Source of the DNA: JAVBNW01 sp031551255
GTDB taxonomy: Bacteria; Bacillota; Clostridia; Christensenellales; UBA1750
Direction: 5' to 3'
NCBI GenBank assembly: GCA_031551255.1
Contig: JAVBNW010000143.1
Span: 1 to 35,348, forward strand
Length of the DNA stretch: 35,348 bases
The position numbers and the translations under genes are program-made. Numbering within the stretch: position 1 is the stretch's first letter; each line of letters opens with the position of its first letter. This document shows, piece after piece, positions 24,245-33,191 of this stretch. The notes below the pieces were generated by a model. It was given only the letters and a program-made list of their open reading frames with translations. It ran no database searches and was not told the DNA's origin.

Positions 24245-24260
24245 AAGAGGGGGCGACGAT

Positions 24261-25142
24261 ATGGCGTGGGAAAAGATCTACGAAGGCGACCGGGTGGAAA
24301 TCTTCAAGGTCGCGCCCGACATCTACTTTCGCAAGGCCGATCTGAAGGTGCGGGGGCAGTGCAACGGCGCATTCCTCGTAGGCAAAAACGAGGTGGCGAT
24401 CGTCGATACCCCTCCCGCCGCCGCGGAGCTTATAGACGAGGCGCTTGCGCTTTTCGGCAAGCCTGTTAAGCATGTATTTTTAACCCACGGCCACGGGGAT
24501 CATTGTGAAGGCCTTGTCGACTTTCTCGATAAGGATGTGACGATCTACTGCGCACAGCGCCTGCTGGAACGCCTTGACCCCGGCGCACATGACTTCGGCG
24601 CTTCTTTCGTCGGCGTGGAGGGCACGGTTGCGCTCGCGCTGTCGGGCGGTATACAGATAGAGCTGTTCACCATGGGCGGCGTCACCCACTCGCCGTGGGA
24701 TATGTTCATCCGCGTACCTAACGAAGGCGTTCTGATCGCCGGCGATGCCGTCGTCGAGTTCCAGACCGCCTACCTGCACAACGCGGACGCCGCAAACTGG
24801 ATTTCGGCGCTGCGCAAACTTGCGGCACAAAACGGAAGGTGGGTTCTGGCGGGGCATGCGGACGAACCCTACCCTTACGGTTATGTCGGAAAATTTGCCG
24901 ATTTTCTCGATGCGGTAAGGAACGGAGCTCAGGAATGCCTCGCGGAGCACAAAAAAGCGGCCGCCCAAGGGGGAAAGCCGCAGGATGAAGATGTGAACGC
25001 CGCGTACGTTGCAAATTTGGTCGATGCGTATTTCGCAAGGGGCGGCGACACCGCGCAATACCTGGAGGGCAAGGCCGGCGGGGACGCGCGGCGCGAGGTG
25101 CGCATGCTGCTGTGGACCTATCTTAAGGAGATCATGCGATAG
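24261..25142 (+). CDS. MBL-fold metallo-hydrolase
   Basis: 293 residues with a metallo-beta-lactamase domain over about 1-220. The metal motif is THGHGDHCEG (H76, H78, D80, H81), and further ligands are the His in GGVTHSPWDM, the Asp in LIAGDAV and the His in LAGHADEP. The C-terminal 70 residues are helical. This class includes glyoxalase II-like and other hydrolases; the substrate cannot be told. ATG at 24261 follows GAGGGGGCG. A longer in-frame extension upstream (to 24069) is just the out-of-frame reading of the cysteine-rich gene. Confidence 0.88.
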   Translation: MAWEKIYEGDRVEIFKVAPDIYFRKADLKVRGQCNGAFLVGKNEVAIVDTPPAAAELIDEALALFGKPVKHVFLTHGHGDHCEGLVDFLDKDVTIYCAQRLLERLDPGAHDFGASFVGVEGTVALALSGGIQIELFTMGGVTHSPWDMFIRVPNEGVLIAGDAVVEFQTAYLHNADAANWISALRKLAAQNGRWVLAGHADEPYPYGYVGKFADFLDAVRNGAQECLAEHKKAAAQGGKPQDEDVNAAYVANLVDAYFARGGDTAQYLEGKAGGDARREVRMLLWTYLKEIMR

Positions 25143-25207
25143 CGGCGCATCATGCACGCCGAAATTGTAATTCTCTGCAAAAATCGACTTATCGCGAGGT
25201 AAGCAAT

Positions 25208-25864
25208 ATGAAAGACAACCCATGGCACGACATCAAGCCGGAAGATTATGACGCGCACATGTCACACCCCAATGTAGCGCAGACGCAGATGCTGAATCGA
25301 ATCGTTAAAGAACAGTTTGAGCTGCTTCCCGCCGCCGACCGCCCTGCATCGCAGGTTTGCATCTTGGGAATTACAAACGGCAATGGGCTCGAGCATGTGA
25401 TTCCATGCGGAATAGGGCACGTTGTCGGCATCGACATCAACCAAGAGTTCCTTCGCGAGTGCGCAATGCGCTATCCAAGCTTAGCGCAGCTCATGTGCCT
25501 GCATCGGTTGGATCTAATAATACAGACAGAAGAAGCGGTGAATGTTATAACCAGCTGCGATTTAATCATCGCAAATCTGGTGATAGAGCATATACATCTG
25601 GCGCCGTTTACAAAAATAGTTTCCATGTTGCCTAAGCACCGGCGGATGGTTTCTTGTGTTATACAAGCGAACCCGGATGGGTCGCTTGCCTCGGCATCCG
25701 GCGTAGAGCACGTATTCGATTCAATCGTAACCCAAGTGGAGGAAGAAGACGAAACGGCCCTCAGCCAATCCATGAAAGACAACGGCTACTCTTTCAAGGG
25801 CAGAACTTCGTATGCCCTGCCAAACGGAAAGCTGTTCATTCGTTTAGATTTTTACATGGCATAA
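25208..25864 (+). CDS. Class I SAM-dependent methyltransferase
   Basis: 218 residues. The Rossmann-type SAM site is seen as VCILGITNGNGLEHV (motif I, with a less usual I-T-N in place of G-x-G) and VVGIDINQEFL (acidic end of strand 2). Then comes CDLIIANLVIEHIHL (motif IV region) and a late strand pair. It probably methylates a small molecule; no partner is nearby. GAGGT lies about 8 bases upstream of the ATG. The gene starts 65 bp after the MBL-fold gene and could be read from the same promoter. Confidence 0.85.
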   Translation: MKDNPWHDIKPEDYDAHMSHPNVAQTQMLNRIVKEQFELLPAADRPASQVCILGITNGNGLEHVIPCGIGHVVGIDINQEFLRECAMRYPSLAQLMCLHRLDLIIQTEEAVNVITSCDLIIANLVIEHIHLAPFTKIVSMLPKHRRMVSCVIQANPDGSLASASGVEHVFDSIVTQVEEEDETALSQSMKDNGYSFKGRTSYALPNGKLFIRLDFYMA

Positions 25865-25925
25865 GCACGCATAAACCTGTCGTACGCGTCATGACGTTAT
25901 TCCATCGACCGGGTCTTATGCCGAT

Positions 25926-25955
25926 AAAAAGCGAGCGCCTTTCCCGGCGCCCGCT
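25926..25955 (-). terminator. Terminator of the diguanylate cyclase gene
   Basis: On the minus strand GCGGGCGCC (complement of 25946-25954) and GGCGCTCGC (complement of 25931-25939), with one G-T pair, followed by TTTTTATC. It starts 8 bp after the stop. Confidence 0.8.
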
Positions 25956-25962
25956 TTCGCAT

Positions 25963-27543
25963 TCAAGCTTCATTTTCATTTGTGGCCGCTTGCGCGTGGG
26001 GCGGAATTTGCCCCTCCTCCACCCGGTTACGCCCCTGCGCCTTGGCCCGGTACATCGCGCCGTCCACCGCGAGCATCGCGTCGTCGAAGGAATCGTCAGC
26101 ATGCATCCTCACCACCCCAAAGCTGGCGGTAACGGAGATATGAACATCCTCATATACGATATCGGCTGCGGCAACCGCATCGCACAGGCGCTGCGCAAAC
26201 GAGCGGATATCGCTTCCCGGCCTGCATGCGCTAAAGATCACGAATTCCTCGCCGCCGTAGCGCGCAAAAATGTCGTGGGAACGCAGCTGCCCCTTAATCA
26301 CATCCGCCACGGCGCACAGCACATAGTCGCCGGCAGCGTGGCCGTATGTATCGTTGACGCGCTTGAACCAATCGATATCGTACATAATCAGTTCCGCCTC
26401 CAGGCCATAGCGCGCGGCCCGCTCTATTTCCTGCTGCGCCATATCGAAGAAATGGCGCCGGTTTAAGATACCGGTGAGCGGGTCCAAGGTAGCCAGATCT
26501 TCCAACTGCTCCATCAAGCGCACCATTTCGGTGATATCGCGTATGACGATGGACCACCCAATTTGCCTGGAATGATTCAAAACGATCTTGCTGACGTTCG
26601 CGCGATGAACGGTCGACGGGCCACCCCTGCCGGGTAACCGGAACGTAACCTGCCCGGCCTGGCGGCGCGGAGCAAGCTCTTGCGGCCACCAGCGCATGCG
26701 AGTAGCAGGCTCCGTGCCCTCGCATGCGGCTAGCGGCGCAAAGAGCTCCTTGGCGCTCCAGTTGCAAAACAAAAAGCACCAGTCGTTATCCAGCACGATC
26801 ATCGCGTCGTCCATCGTCTCCACCGCCACATCGGAGGCGAACGCGACGATATCCATGAGCCTGTGTTTGAATAAATCCACCGCCACAAAGGCCAAGCCTA
26901 TGGTAAGCGCGAAAGGGGTCGGATCCAGGCCGATGGGCAGCACGCCGGAAAAATTGAGCACGTTGGCCGCGAGCGCAATCAGCGAGCCCATGATGAAATA
27001 TGCCATCTGGCCGCGCAGCTTGCGGGTGCCTCGGAGAAAGCGCGAAAAGATCAGCACATAGGATATCAGCATACAAGATATGCTGATGCATTGCTGCATC
27101 GCATACAAGGGCCCGTGGCCGAGCCGCGCAAAATGCGATGTGCCGTCAAACGTAAGATCGAGCGAAGTATAGTACAGGTGATGCCAATCGTTGCTGAGCA
27201 CGACGCCGAACATGAGCATGCCGTAGATAAGGGCGACGGGCAGCATCCACGACCGCATAGCGCGCACGTTAAAAAGGCTAAGCACCGTAAGTAAAAATAG
27301 CGGGGCGATGGCCGGAATGCCGACATTTTCAACGCAAAGCGCTATCTTCACCGCTTCGGGCGTGCCACTCATGATCTCGAGCAAGTATCCTAAGGTATAG
27401 GCGAATAAAAAGGTGGTGAGCGTGCTTAAATAGATGGAACGGGAGCGGTCTTGCCTTGTGGAGGCAAACGCGATCAACACAAGATCCATGGCAAGGGCGA
27501 TTAGCAACAGTACGATCAATACGGGCTGCATATAACTCCCCAT
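25963..27543 (-). CDS. Diguanylate cyclase with 7TM sensor and PAS-like domain
   Basis: 526 residues. Seven membrane helices fill about residues 5-225 (histidine-kinase-type 7TM sensor). A PAS-like segment (about 235-345) ends WSIVIRDITEMVRLMEQLEDLA, then comes a GGDEF domain (about 350-510). The active site is GGEEF in FARYGGEEFVIF, so it should make cyclic di-GMP from two GTP. RSHD five residues before it is the inhibitory I-site (RxxD). DPLTGILNRR and YDIDWFKRVND are standard. Two starts are possible (27543, or ATG at 27531 preceded by GGGGAG). It is a solo gene; the chemoreceptor in this window could be under related control, but nothing links them directly. Confidence 0.92.
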   Translation of the reverse strand: MGSYMQPVLIVLLLIALAMDLVLIAFASTRQDRSRSIYLSTLTTFLFAYTLGYLLEIMSGTPEAVKIALCVENVGIPAIAPLFLLTVLSLFNVRAMRSWMLPVALIYGMLMFGVVLSNDWHHLYYTSLDLTFDGTSHFARLGHGPLYAMQQCISISCMLISYVLIFSRFLRGTRKLRGQMAYFIMGSLIALAANVLNFSGVLPIGLDPTPFALTIGLAFVAVDLFKHRLMDIVAFASDVAVETMDDAMIVLDNDWCFLFCNWSAKELFAPLAACEGTEPATRMRWWPQELAPRRQAGQVTFRLPGRGGPSTVHRANVSKIVLNHSRQIGWSIVIRDITEMVRLMEQLEDLATLDPLTGILNRRHFFDMAQQEIERAARYGLEAELIMYDIDWFKRVNDTYGHAAGDYVLCAVADVIKGQLRSHDIFARYGGEEFVIFSACRPGSDIRSFAQRLCDAVAAADIVYEDVHISVTASFGVVRMHADDSFDDAMLAVDGAMYRAKAQGRNRVEEGQIPPHAQAATNENEA

Positions 27544-27698
27544 CCGCCCTGCACAGGCACGTATATCTATGCATCATTTTTACCATATGAAGGAGAAAAA
27601 GACAAGGAAAACCATGCCGTATGCGCGGAAGTGGCGATTGTAGTCACGCAAAAAACAGACTCAGGTACCTTTTTGTAAATCATGGCGGCGTGATATCA

Positions 27699-27730
27699 AA
27701 AGGAAAGCCGCCCTGCAAGGCGGCTTTCCT
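27699..27730 (-). terminator. Terminator of the sugar ABC importer operon
   Basis: AGGAAAGCCGCC (27701-27712) and GGCGGCTTTCCT (27719-27730) form a perfect 12-bp stem with loop CTGCAA. On the minus strand it is followed by TTTGATATC. It lies 37 bp past the stop. Confidence 0.85.
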
Positions 27731-27767
27731 GTCGGCGTATCGTCGCTCCGGTATATGTGCTCTTTAG

Positions 27768-29552
27768 CTACTGCGCGCGCAGTGCGAACTCCTTTTCGGC
27801 CTGTTCGACGTTCCACGCCACCACGTCGTCATAGCCCATGCCCTTGCACTTGGTAACCATTTCGGCATGCAGCTTGTCAAACTCGGCTTCGCTGGACGCG
27901 AACACCATCTGGTAGGAATAGTTGCGGATCACCGTCGAAACGTTGCCCAGCATCTGGGCGAGATCCGAAGGCATCTCCTGGACGGCCTCGTTGGTGAAGA
28001 ACGTCTTCTTGATCGCCAGGCCGTCGTTTTTCTCGAAATACTCAAGCGAGGTTTTCACGCCGAAGTGATCGCGCCAGGCGTTCTCGGCCTTGGTGACCGG
28101 CCTTTCCAGATAGCTCTGCCAGTAGTTGGAACTGTAGGGCTCGCCGGTGACGGGCGACGTCATGCTCGAGGCCAGATAGTCGGAAAAGAACTGGTTCGCG
28201 CCGTCGTTATACTGCCCGCCGCCCCACTCGTCCGGAACGATGGACTTGGAATCCGCCTTCACCTGAAGGCCGAACTCGTTAAGCTCCTGGCGGCCATTAA
28301 CGACTTCCCACGTCATTCCTTCGGGGCCGTTGGCGATCAGCTGCATGCCTTCCTCGCTCATCGCCCAGTTGTACAGCTCCATAATGCGCTCGGGGTACTT
28401 CGCCTTAACGCCTATGGCGATGGTGCGCCCGCCGCCGTACACGCTGTTGCCGTAGGAATATACCTTTTCGCCCTTGAAGGGCACCAGCAACATGGCCTTG
28501 CCTTCCTCCATGTTTTCCTTGACGTTGTAGCCGCGCAGCCAGTTAAACCAAGTAAAGAGAACCTGGCCGTTCGTCGTCTTGGTGGATACATCCGAGAAAG
28601 TCTGCGTCAGGGAATCCGGGTCCATCAGGCCCATCTGGTTCGCCTTGAAGTACCACTTCAGGGCTTCGACATAGTAGCCGTCTTCCTGCAAAAGATCCTG
28701 ATATTTGTTTTCACTGGCGTGCACGAGCACCAATCCGCCGGTGTCGTCGTTGTAGCCGTTTACGCAGGCATACTGCTTGGCCAGCGTCATGTGCGAGCCG
28801 TCCCAGTCGGACCAGACCGAGAAGCCGTACACCGGGCTTCCGTCGGCGGTCTTAGGTTCTAAATCCTGCATGGCCTTGAGCACCGTGAGATAGTCGTCCA
28901 TGCTGTTGATCTCGGGATAGTCAAGCTGCTCGTAAAGATCCCAGCGCAGGTAGGGGCCCCATACGAGCTCCTTGGTTTCGGAGGGCCCTTCGGAGCTGTT
29001 GCTAAGGTTGTGGCCCAAGCCGTACACGGCGGAGCCCTTGCCGTACACCGTCTTTTGATACTCCAGCGCATCCGGGAAGGTGGCCTTAATGTCGCTTCCG
29101 TAGGTCTCCAGTAGGCCGCTGGCCACCCAATCGGTCAGAAGACCGGCGTTGATCGCATCCTGGTAGTTGTTCTCGGTGTCGCCGAAGCGCACCATCTCGC
29201 CCAGATCGCCCGCGGCCATCATGGTGGCGAACTTGGTATCGCCCTCGAGGTTGGAGGCGATGATATCCCAGCCCATGTTGAACTTATCCTTGAGCACCTT
29301 GGCGAACCAGCCGGGCTGCTCGCCCGCATAGTTCGACGTCTGGGAAAACACCGTCACATTATAGAACTCGTCGTGGCTTACGCCGCCCGCGGGCTCCGCA
29401 TCCGGGCTTGGCTCCGCCGAAGAAGCGGCCGCCGAGGTTGCGGCAGGCGCAGCGCTGGTGCCCTGCGCGCTGGGCGACGGGCTCGAGCATGCGGCAAGGC
29501 CCAACACCAATGCCACCATGAGCAGCAGCGAAAGGAAACGTCCTTTGATCAT
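27768..29552 (-). CDS. Extracellular sugar-binding lipoprotein of an ABC importer
   Basis: 594 residues. A signal peptide (residues 1-21) ends in the lipobox LAAC, after which the Cys is lipidated. A long Ser/Ala/Pro linker leads into a large family-1 solute-binding fold. The size and sequence style are those of LplA-type proteins used by gut Firmicutes for complex oligosaccharides, often of plant origin. GGAGGAG lies before the ATG. It is the third gene after two permeases; the gap to the permease gene is 50 bp. The ligand cannot be read from the sequence. Confidence 0.92.
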   Translation of the reverse strand: MIKGRFLSLLLMVALVLGLAACSSPSPSAQGTSAAPAATSAAASSAEPSPDAEPAGGVSHDEFYNVTVFSQTSNYAGEQPGWFAKVLKDKFNMGWDIIASNLEGDTKFATMMAAGDLGEMVRFGDTENNYQDAINAGLLTDWVASGLLETYGSDIKATFPDALEYQKTVYGKGSAVYGLGHNLSNSSEGPSETKELVWGPYLRWDLYEQLDYPEINSMDDYLTVLKAMQDLEPKTADGSPVYGFSVWSDWDGSHMTLAKQYACVNGYNDDTGGLVLVHASENKYQDLLQEDGYYVEALKWYFKANQMGLMDPDSLTQTFSDVSTKTTNGQVLFTWFNWLRGYNVKENMEEGKAMLLVPFKGEKVYSYGNSVYGGGRTIAIGVKAKYPERIMELYNWAMSEEGMQLIANGPEGMTWEVVNGRQELNEFGLQVKADSKSIVPDEWGGGQYNDGANQFFSDYLASSMTSPVTGEPYSSNYWQSYLERPVTKAENAWRDHFGVKTSLEYFEKNDGLAIKKTFFTNEAVQEMPSDLAQMLGNVSTVIRNYSYQMVFASSEAEFDKLHAEMVTKCKGMGYDDVVAWNVEQAEKEFALRAQ

Positions 29553-29602
29553 GTCTTTCTCCTCCTTGTATGGTCGTATGGTCGATCACATGGCATCTAT
29601 CG

Positions 29603-30535
29603 TCATCCCTTAACCGCGCCGATCATGATTCCCTTCACAAAATAGCGCTGGAAAAAGGGATAAACGAACAGGATGGGCAAAACGACGATCATGGAAACCG
29701 TCATGCGCACGGATGTGGGCGTCTGAATCTGGGAAAGGTCGATGCTTTGCATCGCGCTGGAGGACGAGTTCTTCAGCAGCGACGCCAAAGATGTCGCCTC
29801 GTTGAGATAGCGATACAGCACGTATTGCAAGGTGAAAAGCTTGGAATCCGTCATCAAAAACAGCGTATCGGTAAACGCGTTCCACTGTCCCACCGCGCAA
29901 AACACCGCGATGGTGGCAAGAATCGGCTTGATGAGCGGTATGATGATGCGGGTGAGGATGACCGTATACCCCGCGCCGTCCAGCATCGCCGACTCCTCCA
30001 GCGAGGGCGGCACCGATTCGATAAAGGTTTTGACCAGGATGATGTTATAGGGGCTTACGATCGCGGGCAATATGTAGGCCAGAAAGTTGTTGGTGAGCCT
30101 CAGGTTCATCATGGTGATGTACCAGGGGATGATGCCGGCGTTGAAGTACATGGTGATGATCACAAAGCGGTACCAGAACTTTCTGTGCCACATCTCTTTC
30201 TTCGTAAAAAGGTAGCCCATCAGCGCGGTGGCGAACACGGTAAAAGAAGTGCCGAGCACGGTTCTGCCCAGCGATATCAGCGCCGACTGCCCAAGGCCCT
30301 TGAGCTTGAGCACCTCCAGGTAGTTGTTAAAGTGCAGGCCCTGAGGCCAGAACAGCACGTTGCCCAGCGCGGATACCTGGTTATCCGAGATGGTGTTGAT
30401 GAACAGATAGTAAAATGGAAAGACGCAAATCAATGTAAACAGACCAAAGAGCGTATAGTTGATGATATTGAAGGCGATGCCGCCGACGGGCGCGCCGGTC
30501 GTTTTTTTGCTGTCCCCCCTGGTCAAACTGGCCAT
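29603..30535 (-). CDS. Carbohydrate ABC transporter permease (MalG/YtcP-type)
   Basis: 310 residues, six membrane helices. The EAA loop that docks the ATPase is EESAMLDGAGYTVILTRIII. The N-terminal LFGLFTLICVFPFYYLFINT and C-terminal FFQRYFVKGIMIGAVKG are characteristic of the YtcP/LplC branch. It pairs with the MalF-type permease 22 bp upstream. The operon has no ATPase gene, so the pump probably uses a shared MsmX-type ATPase encoded elsewhere. Confidence 0.93.
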   Translation of the reverse strand: MASLTRGDSKKTTGAPVGGIAFNIINYTLFGLFTLICVFPFYYLFINTISDNQVSALGNVLFWPQGLHFNNYLEVLKLKGLGQSALISLGRTVLGTSFTVFATALMGYLFTKKEMWHRKFWYRFVIITMYFNAGIIPWYITMMNLRLTNNFLAYILPAIVSPYNIILVKTFIESVPPSLEESAMLDGAGYTVILTRIIIPLIKPILATIAVFCAVGQWNAFTDTLFLMTDSKLFTLQYVLYRYLNEATSLASLLKNSSSSAMQSIDLSQIQTPTSVRMTVSMIVVLPILFVYPFFQRYFVKGIMIGAVKG

Positions 30536-30557
30536 GAAAACGCTCCTCTCTCGCCGG

Positions 30558-31493
30558 CTACAGAATGGTTTCGCCGCGCACCACCTTGGACATGGTGTTG
30601 GCGATGAACAGAAGCATGATCGAAATCAGGGATTTGAGCATGGATACCGCGGTCGCAAACGAAAAGTTACGGCTGCCCAGGCCCACGTTGTATACGTACA
30701 GATCCAGAACCTCGATGGTATCCCTGTTCATCGGGTTTTGAAACACATAGTATTGCTCCATGCCGTTGTTGATAAAATTGGCGATGGATAAGAGCAGCAG
30801 CACAAAATACGTTTCGATGATGCCCGGCACGGTGATGTGCCACATCAGCTGGAAGCGGCCGGCGCCGTCGATGCGGCCGGCTTCGTAAAGCTCCTGGTCG
30901 ATGCCCGCGATGGCGGCCAAATAGATGATGGAGCTCCACCCCAGCGACTTCCACACGTTCCACAGGCACATCTTCAGCCATATGTACTTGCCGGATGCCA
31001 GCCAGTTGACCGGGGCATCCATTGCGCCGATCATGATGAGAAACTTATTGACAAAGCCGCTGTTGGTGTTAAACAGCGCAAACGCGAACGAATACACCAA
31101 AACCCATGAGATGAAGTGGGGCAGCGTCGTTACGACCTGCACGGCCTTTTTGTACCAGGATGTGCGGATTTCCGCCAGGAAAATCGCGAAGGCGACGGGC
31201 AGAACGCTGGCCGCGACGCCCAGGCAGGACATCACGACGGTGTTGCGCATCACGCGCAGCACCTCGCCGCGCTGCACATCGTTCCCCACGATGGACTGAA
31301 ACCACTTCAGCCCCACGAATTCGCTGCCGGACAGCGGAAAGCCGGGCTTAAAGTCGAACAGCGCATACACCCAGCCGTACAGCGGAAGATAGGCGAACAA
31401 AAACACCAGAATGATAAACGGCAGGGCCATTAAAAACAGCTTATACTTGTTCTGTAAGCCGCCCCGCCGCTTTTGCGCGCGCGCAACACTCAT
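30558..31493 (-). CDS. Carbohydrate ABC transporter permease (MalF/LplB-type)
   Basis: 311 residues, six membrane helices. It starts with a basic N-terminus, then LFLMALPFIILVFLFAYLPL. The EAA loop is YEAGRIDGAGRFQLMWHITV. First gene of the three-gene importer operon (permease, permease, binding protein). The 190-bp region upstream is divergent from the HPNCRC gene. AAGGGGAAGGGGC precedes the ATG. Confidence 0.93.
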   Translation of the reverse strand: MSVARAQKRRGGLQNKYKLFLMALPFIILVFLFAYLPLYGWVYALFDFKPGFPLSGSEFVGLKWFQSIVGNDVQRGEVLRVMRNTVVMSCLGVAASVLPVAFAIFLAEIRTSWYKKAVQVVTTLPHFISWVLVYSFAFALFNTNSGFVNKFLIMIGAMDAPVNWLASGKYIWLKMCLWNVWKSLGWSSIIYLAAIAGIDQELYEAGRIDGAGRFQLMWHITVPGIIETYFVLLLLSIANFINNGMEQYYVFQNPMNRDTIEVLDLYVYNVGLGSRNFSFATAVSMLKSLISIMLLFIANTMSKVVRGETIL

Positions 31494-31632
31494 GCCCCTT
31501 CCCCTTTCCGCACATTACTCGATGCTTTCAGTATGCCAATGTAAAACTTAGGTGTACATATCAATAATCACCGAGGGTATCAGATATCAACACAATGCGG
31601 CAGCCACCCACACCTGTGCCTAAACAAAATGC

Positions 31633-31664
31633 GTCGCACAATGTCGCACGGGAGGGGCTACAAT
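31633..31664 (+). promoter_or_regulatory. Direct repeat and -10 in the divergent region
   Basis: GTCGCAC occurs at 31633-31639 and again at 31643-31649, exactly 10 bp apart (one helical turn), just before a TACAAT -10 (31659-31664) that lacks a good -35. Direct repeats on one helix face suit an AraC-type activator such as the one at 33192-33992. They sit about 140 bp from the ABC operon start and 47 bp from the plus-strand gene, so either could be the target. Confidence 0.45.
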
Positions 31665-31695
31665 CGCATCAAAGTATGGGAATGTGGAGGCGGTT

Positions 31696-32664
31696 TTGAC
31701 GAAAGATAAGAGCTATGCCTACCTGCCGGGCAAAAGAATCGATGGCATCAAGACCGTACACTCGGTGTGGTTTCGCTCGACCGCCAGAGAAGGCGCATGC
31801 TTTCGGTGCAAAAGCGCGCACAACAGAATTGTCAGGATTGCGAACCCGGATGACCCCCGGCGCCACCCCAACTGCCGCTGCATCATCGTGCCCGTCAGCG
31901 TTTTGGATTTGACGGAGAAGGAGCGCGATGCGCTTGGCGTACGCACCCCCGAAAAACAGGATTCCTCGGTTTTGAACGCGTCCGACGCCGCGGCGATGCT
32001 GGCGCTGAAGCTTACGCTTTTAAAGCTGTTGGAAAAGGGCGATGAAGAAGGCGCGGCGGCGGTGGCACAAGCGATGGAGGCGATCCGGCAAAAGCCGGAG
32101 TACAGGGGCAAGTACGACTGGCAGGATGAAAAGGGCGGGTACGCTACGGATCGGAAATACCTATCCGCCCGCAAGGGCATCACCATTACGGTGAAGGTGT
32201 CAAGAGGGGCTATGAAAAACGGAGAAGAACGGGCGGGCATGCTCATCTCCGATGTGCTCAATATGCTGTTCCCCGAGTTCGGCATTCTATGGGGCCTATA
32301 TAAATTGAATATCATTTCAGCAGGTCAATGGCCTGAGCTTTCCGATCTTGCCCTTTCCGCCAGAGACGCCTTGACCAATAAGCTAGTCACTGGAAACAAG
32401 AAGGCCGACTGGCTCTTCGACACCATTATGAACATCCTTGGAATAGAAGAAAGCCTTACGTTTGAAGGCACGCACGATGACGAAAGCTATTATGTCGAGG
32501 TATATGTCAACTACCTGTCGAGCGTCGATGGCTACACCTACGAGTTCGATCCGACGCTTCAGCGCATCCTGTATTCCTCCGAAGCATCGCAGGATGTGGA
32601 CGCAGGATTTTCGTATCGATCGGGCGAAGTAGGAACGAAAAATGCCACTGCTTACCCTGAATAG
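31696..32664 (+). CDS. Protein with phage-capsid-like CxxC/HPNCRC motif
   Basis: 322 residues. Near the N-terminus ACFRCKSAHN (C35, C38) and RRHPNCRCIIVPV (H57, C60, C62) form a zinc-site signature seen in SPP1 gp7/Mu F-type phage head morphogenesis proteins and in some polymorphic toxin proteins. The rest is not recognised: a helical, Ala-rich segment (90-135), then a mixed region with DWQDEKGGYATDRKYL. No other phage gene is nearby. The start is TTG at 31696 with GGAGG five bases upstream; GTG at 31684 is an alternative. The 3' end may be frameshifted (separate entry). Confidence 0.65.
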   Translation: MTKDKSYAYLPGKRIDGIKTVHSVWFRSTAREGACFRCKSAHNRIVRIANPDDPRRHPNCRCIIVPVSVLDLTEKERDALGVRTPEKQDSSVLNASDAAAMLALKLTLLKLLEKGDEEGAAAVAQAMEAIRQKPEYRGKYDWQDEKGGYATDRKYLSARKGITITVKVSRGAMKNGEERAGMLISDVLNMLFPEFGILWGLYKLNIISAGQWPELSDLALSARDALTNKLVTGNKKADWLFDTIMNILGIEESLTFEGTHDDESYYVEVYVNYLSSVDGYTYEFDPTLQRILYSSEASQDVDAGFSYRSGEVGTKNATAYPE

Positions 32665-32731
32665 GGCCGATGGTGACTACTATATATACTATAAGCCCAA
32701 ACTGGAAGGTCTACGCAGCGGGGAGGAATGA
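32642..32731 (+). pseudogene. Possible frameshifted tail of the HPNCRC protein
   Basis: A 29-codon frame beginning MPLLTLNRADGDYYIYYKPK, overlapping the end of the preceding gene in another frame. It starts in an A-run (ACGAAAAATG) and lacks a ribosome binding site of its own. Its aromatic-rich, strand-like sequence reads like real protein, whereas the preceding frame stops after an unremarkable NATAYPE. Either a frameshift has truncated the gene, the read contains an indel, or it is chance. Confidence 0.3.
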
Positions 32732-32734
32732 AAA

Positions 32735-33187
32735 GTGTGGACTAACTCCCTTGATTTTGCAGATCATCGCTTGATTTGGATATTCAGCATCATGGCGGCT
32801 GAGATTCTGGTTTTGCTACTGGCATTACCCTGCATGCAACGTCTCAGAGCCGCCATAACGGAGTTGTTGCAGCTTCCGGACGCGCTCTGCCCTCACTGCG
32901 AAAATGCAGTATGTGATGCGATTGAAAAATTTATACACTGGGGTAGGCGATGGTATCCATGGAGTTTTTGCCCTCACTGTGGGCAAAAGATGCGCATAGC
33001 GAGAGCATTTTGGATGTTTACGTCATTCCCCTTTTTGTTCATCGGATTACTGGTGTACGCCAACGTGCCGTGGCTGCCGCTGCGCATCATCATCCCGCTC
33101 GTCAGCGTAGCGGCTTCCAGATATATTTTTCTTCGATTTCGCCCGCTGACCGGGCCGAGCCCGGGCACAACCCGACCCCGGGTTTGA
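32735..33187 (+). CDS. Small membrane protein with double CPHC zinc ribbon
   Basis: 150 residues. An N-terminal membrane helix (about 13-33) is followed by a cytoplasmic segment with CPHCENAVC and CPHCGQK (four to five cysteines, a zinc-ribbon arrangement), then two hydrophobic helices (about 92-127). The function is unknown; similar cysteine-rich two- or three-helix proteins are common in Clostridia. GTG at 32735 has GGGAGG eight bases upstream. It follows the HPNCRC gene on the same strand and ends 4 bp from the convergent response regulator gene. Confidence 0.7.
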   Translation: MWTNSLDFADHRLIWIFSIMAAEILVLLLALPCMQRLRAAITELLQLPDALCPHCENAVCDAIEKFIHWGRRWYPWSFCPHCGQKMRIARAFWMFTSFPFLFIGLLVYANVPWLPLRIIIPLVSVAASRYIFLRFRPLTGPSPGTTRPRV

Positions 33188-33191
33188 AAAT

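Noticed and set aside
24069..24260. N-terminal extension of the MBL-fold hydrolase
   Set aside because: The region encodes the separate cysteine-rich protein in another frame; the extended residues look random and the ATG at 24261 has a good ribosome binding site.
31684..33187. Prophage remnant
   Set aside because: Only one phage-like motif; no terminase, portal, integrase or tail genes on either side.
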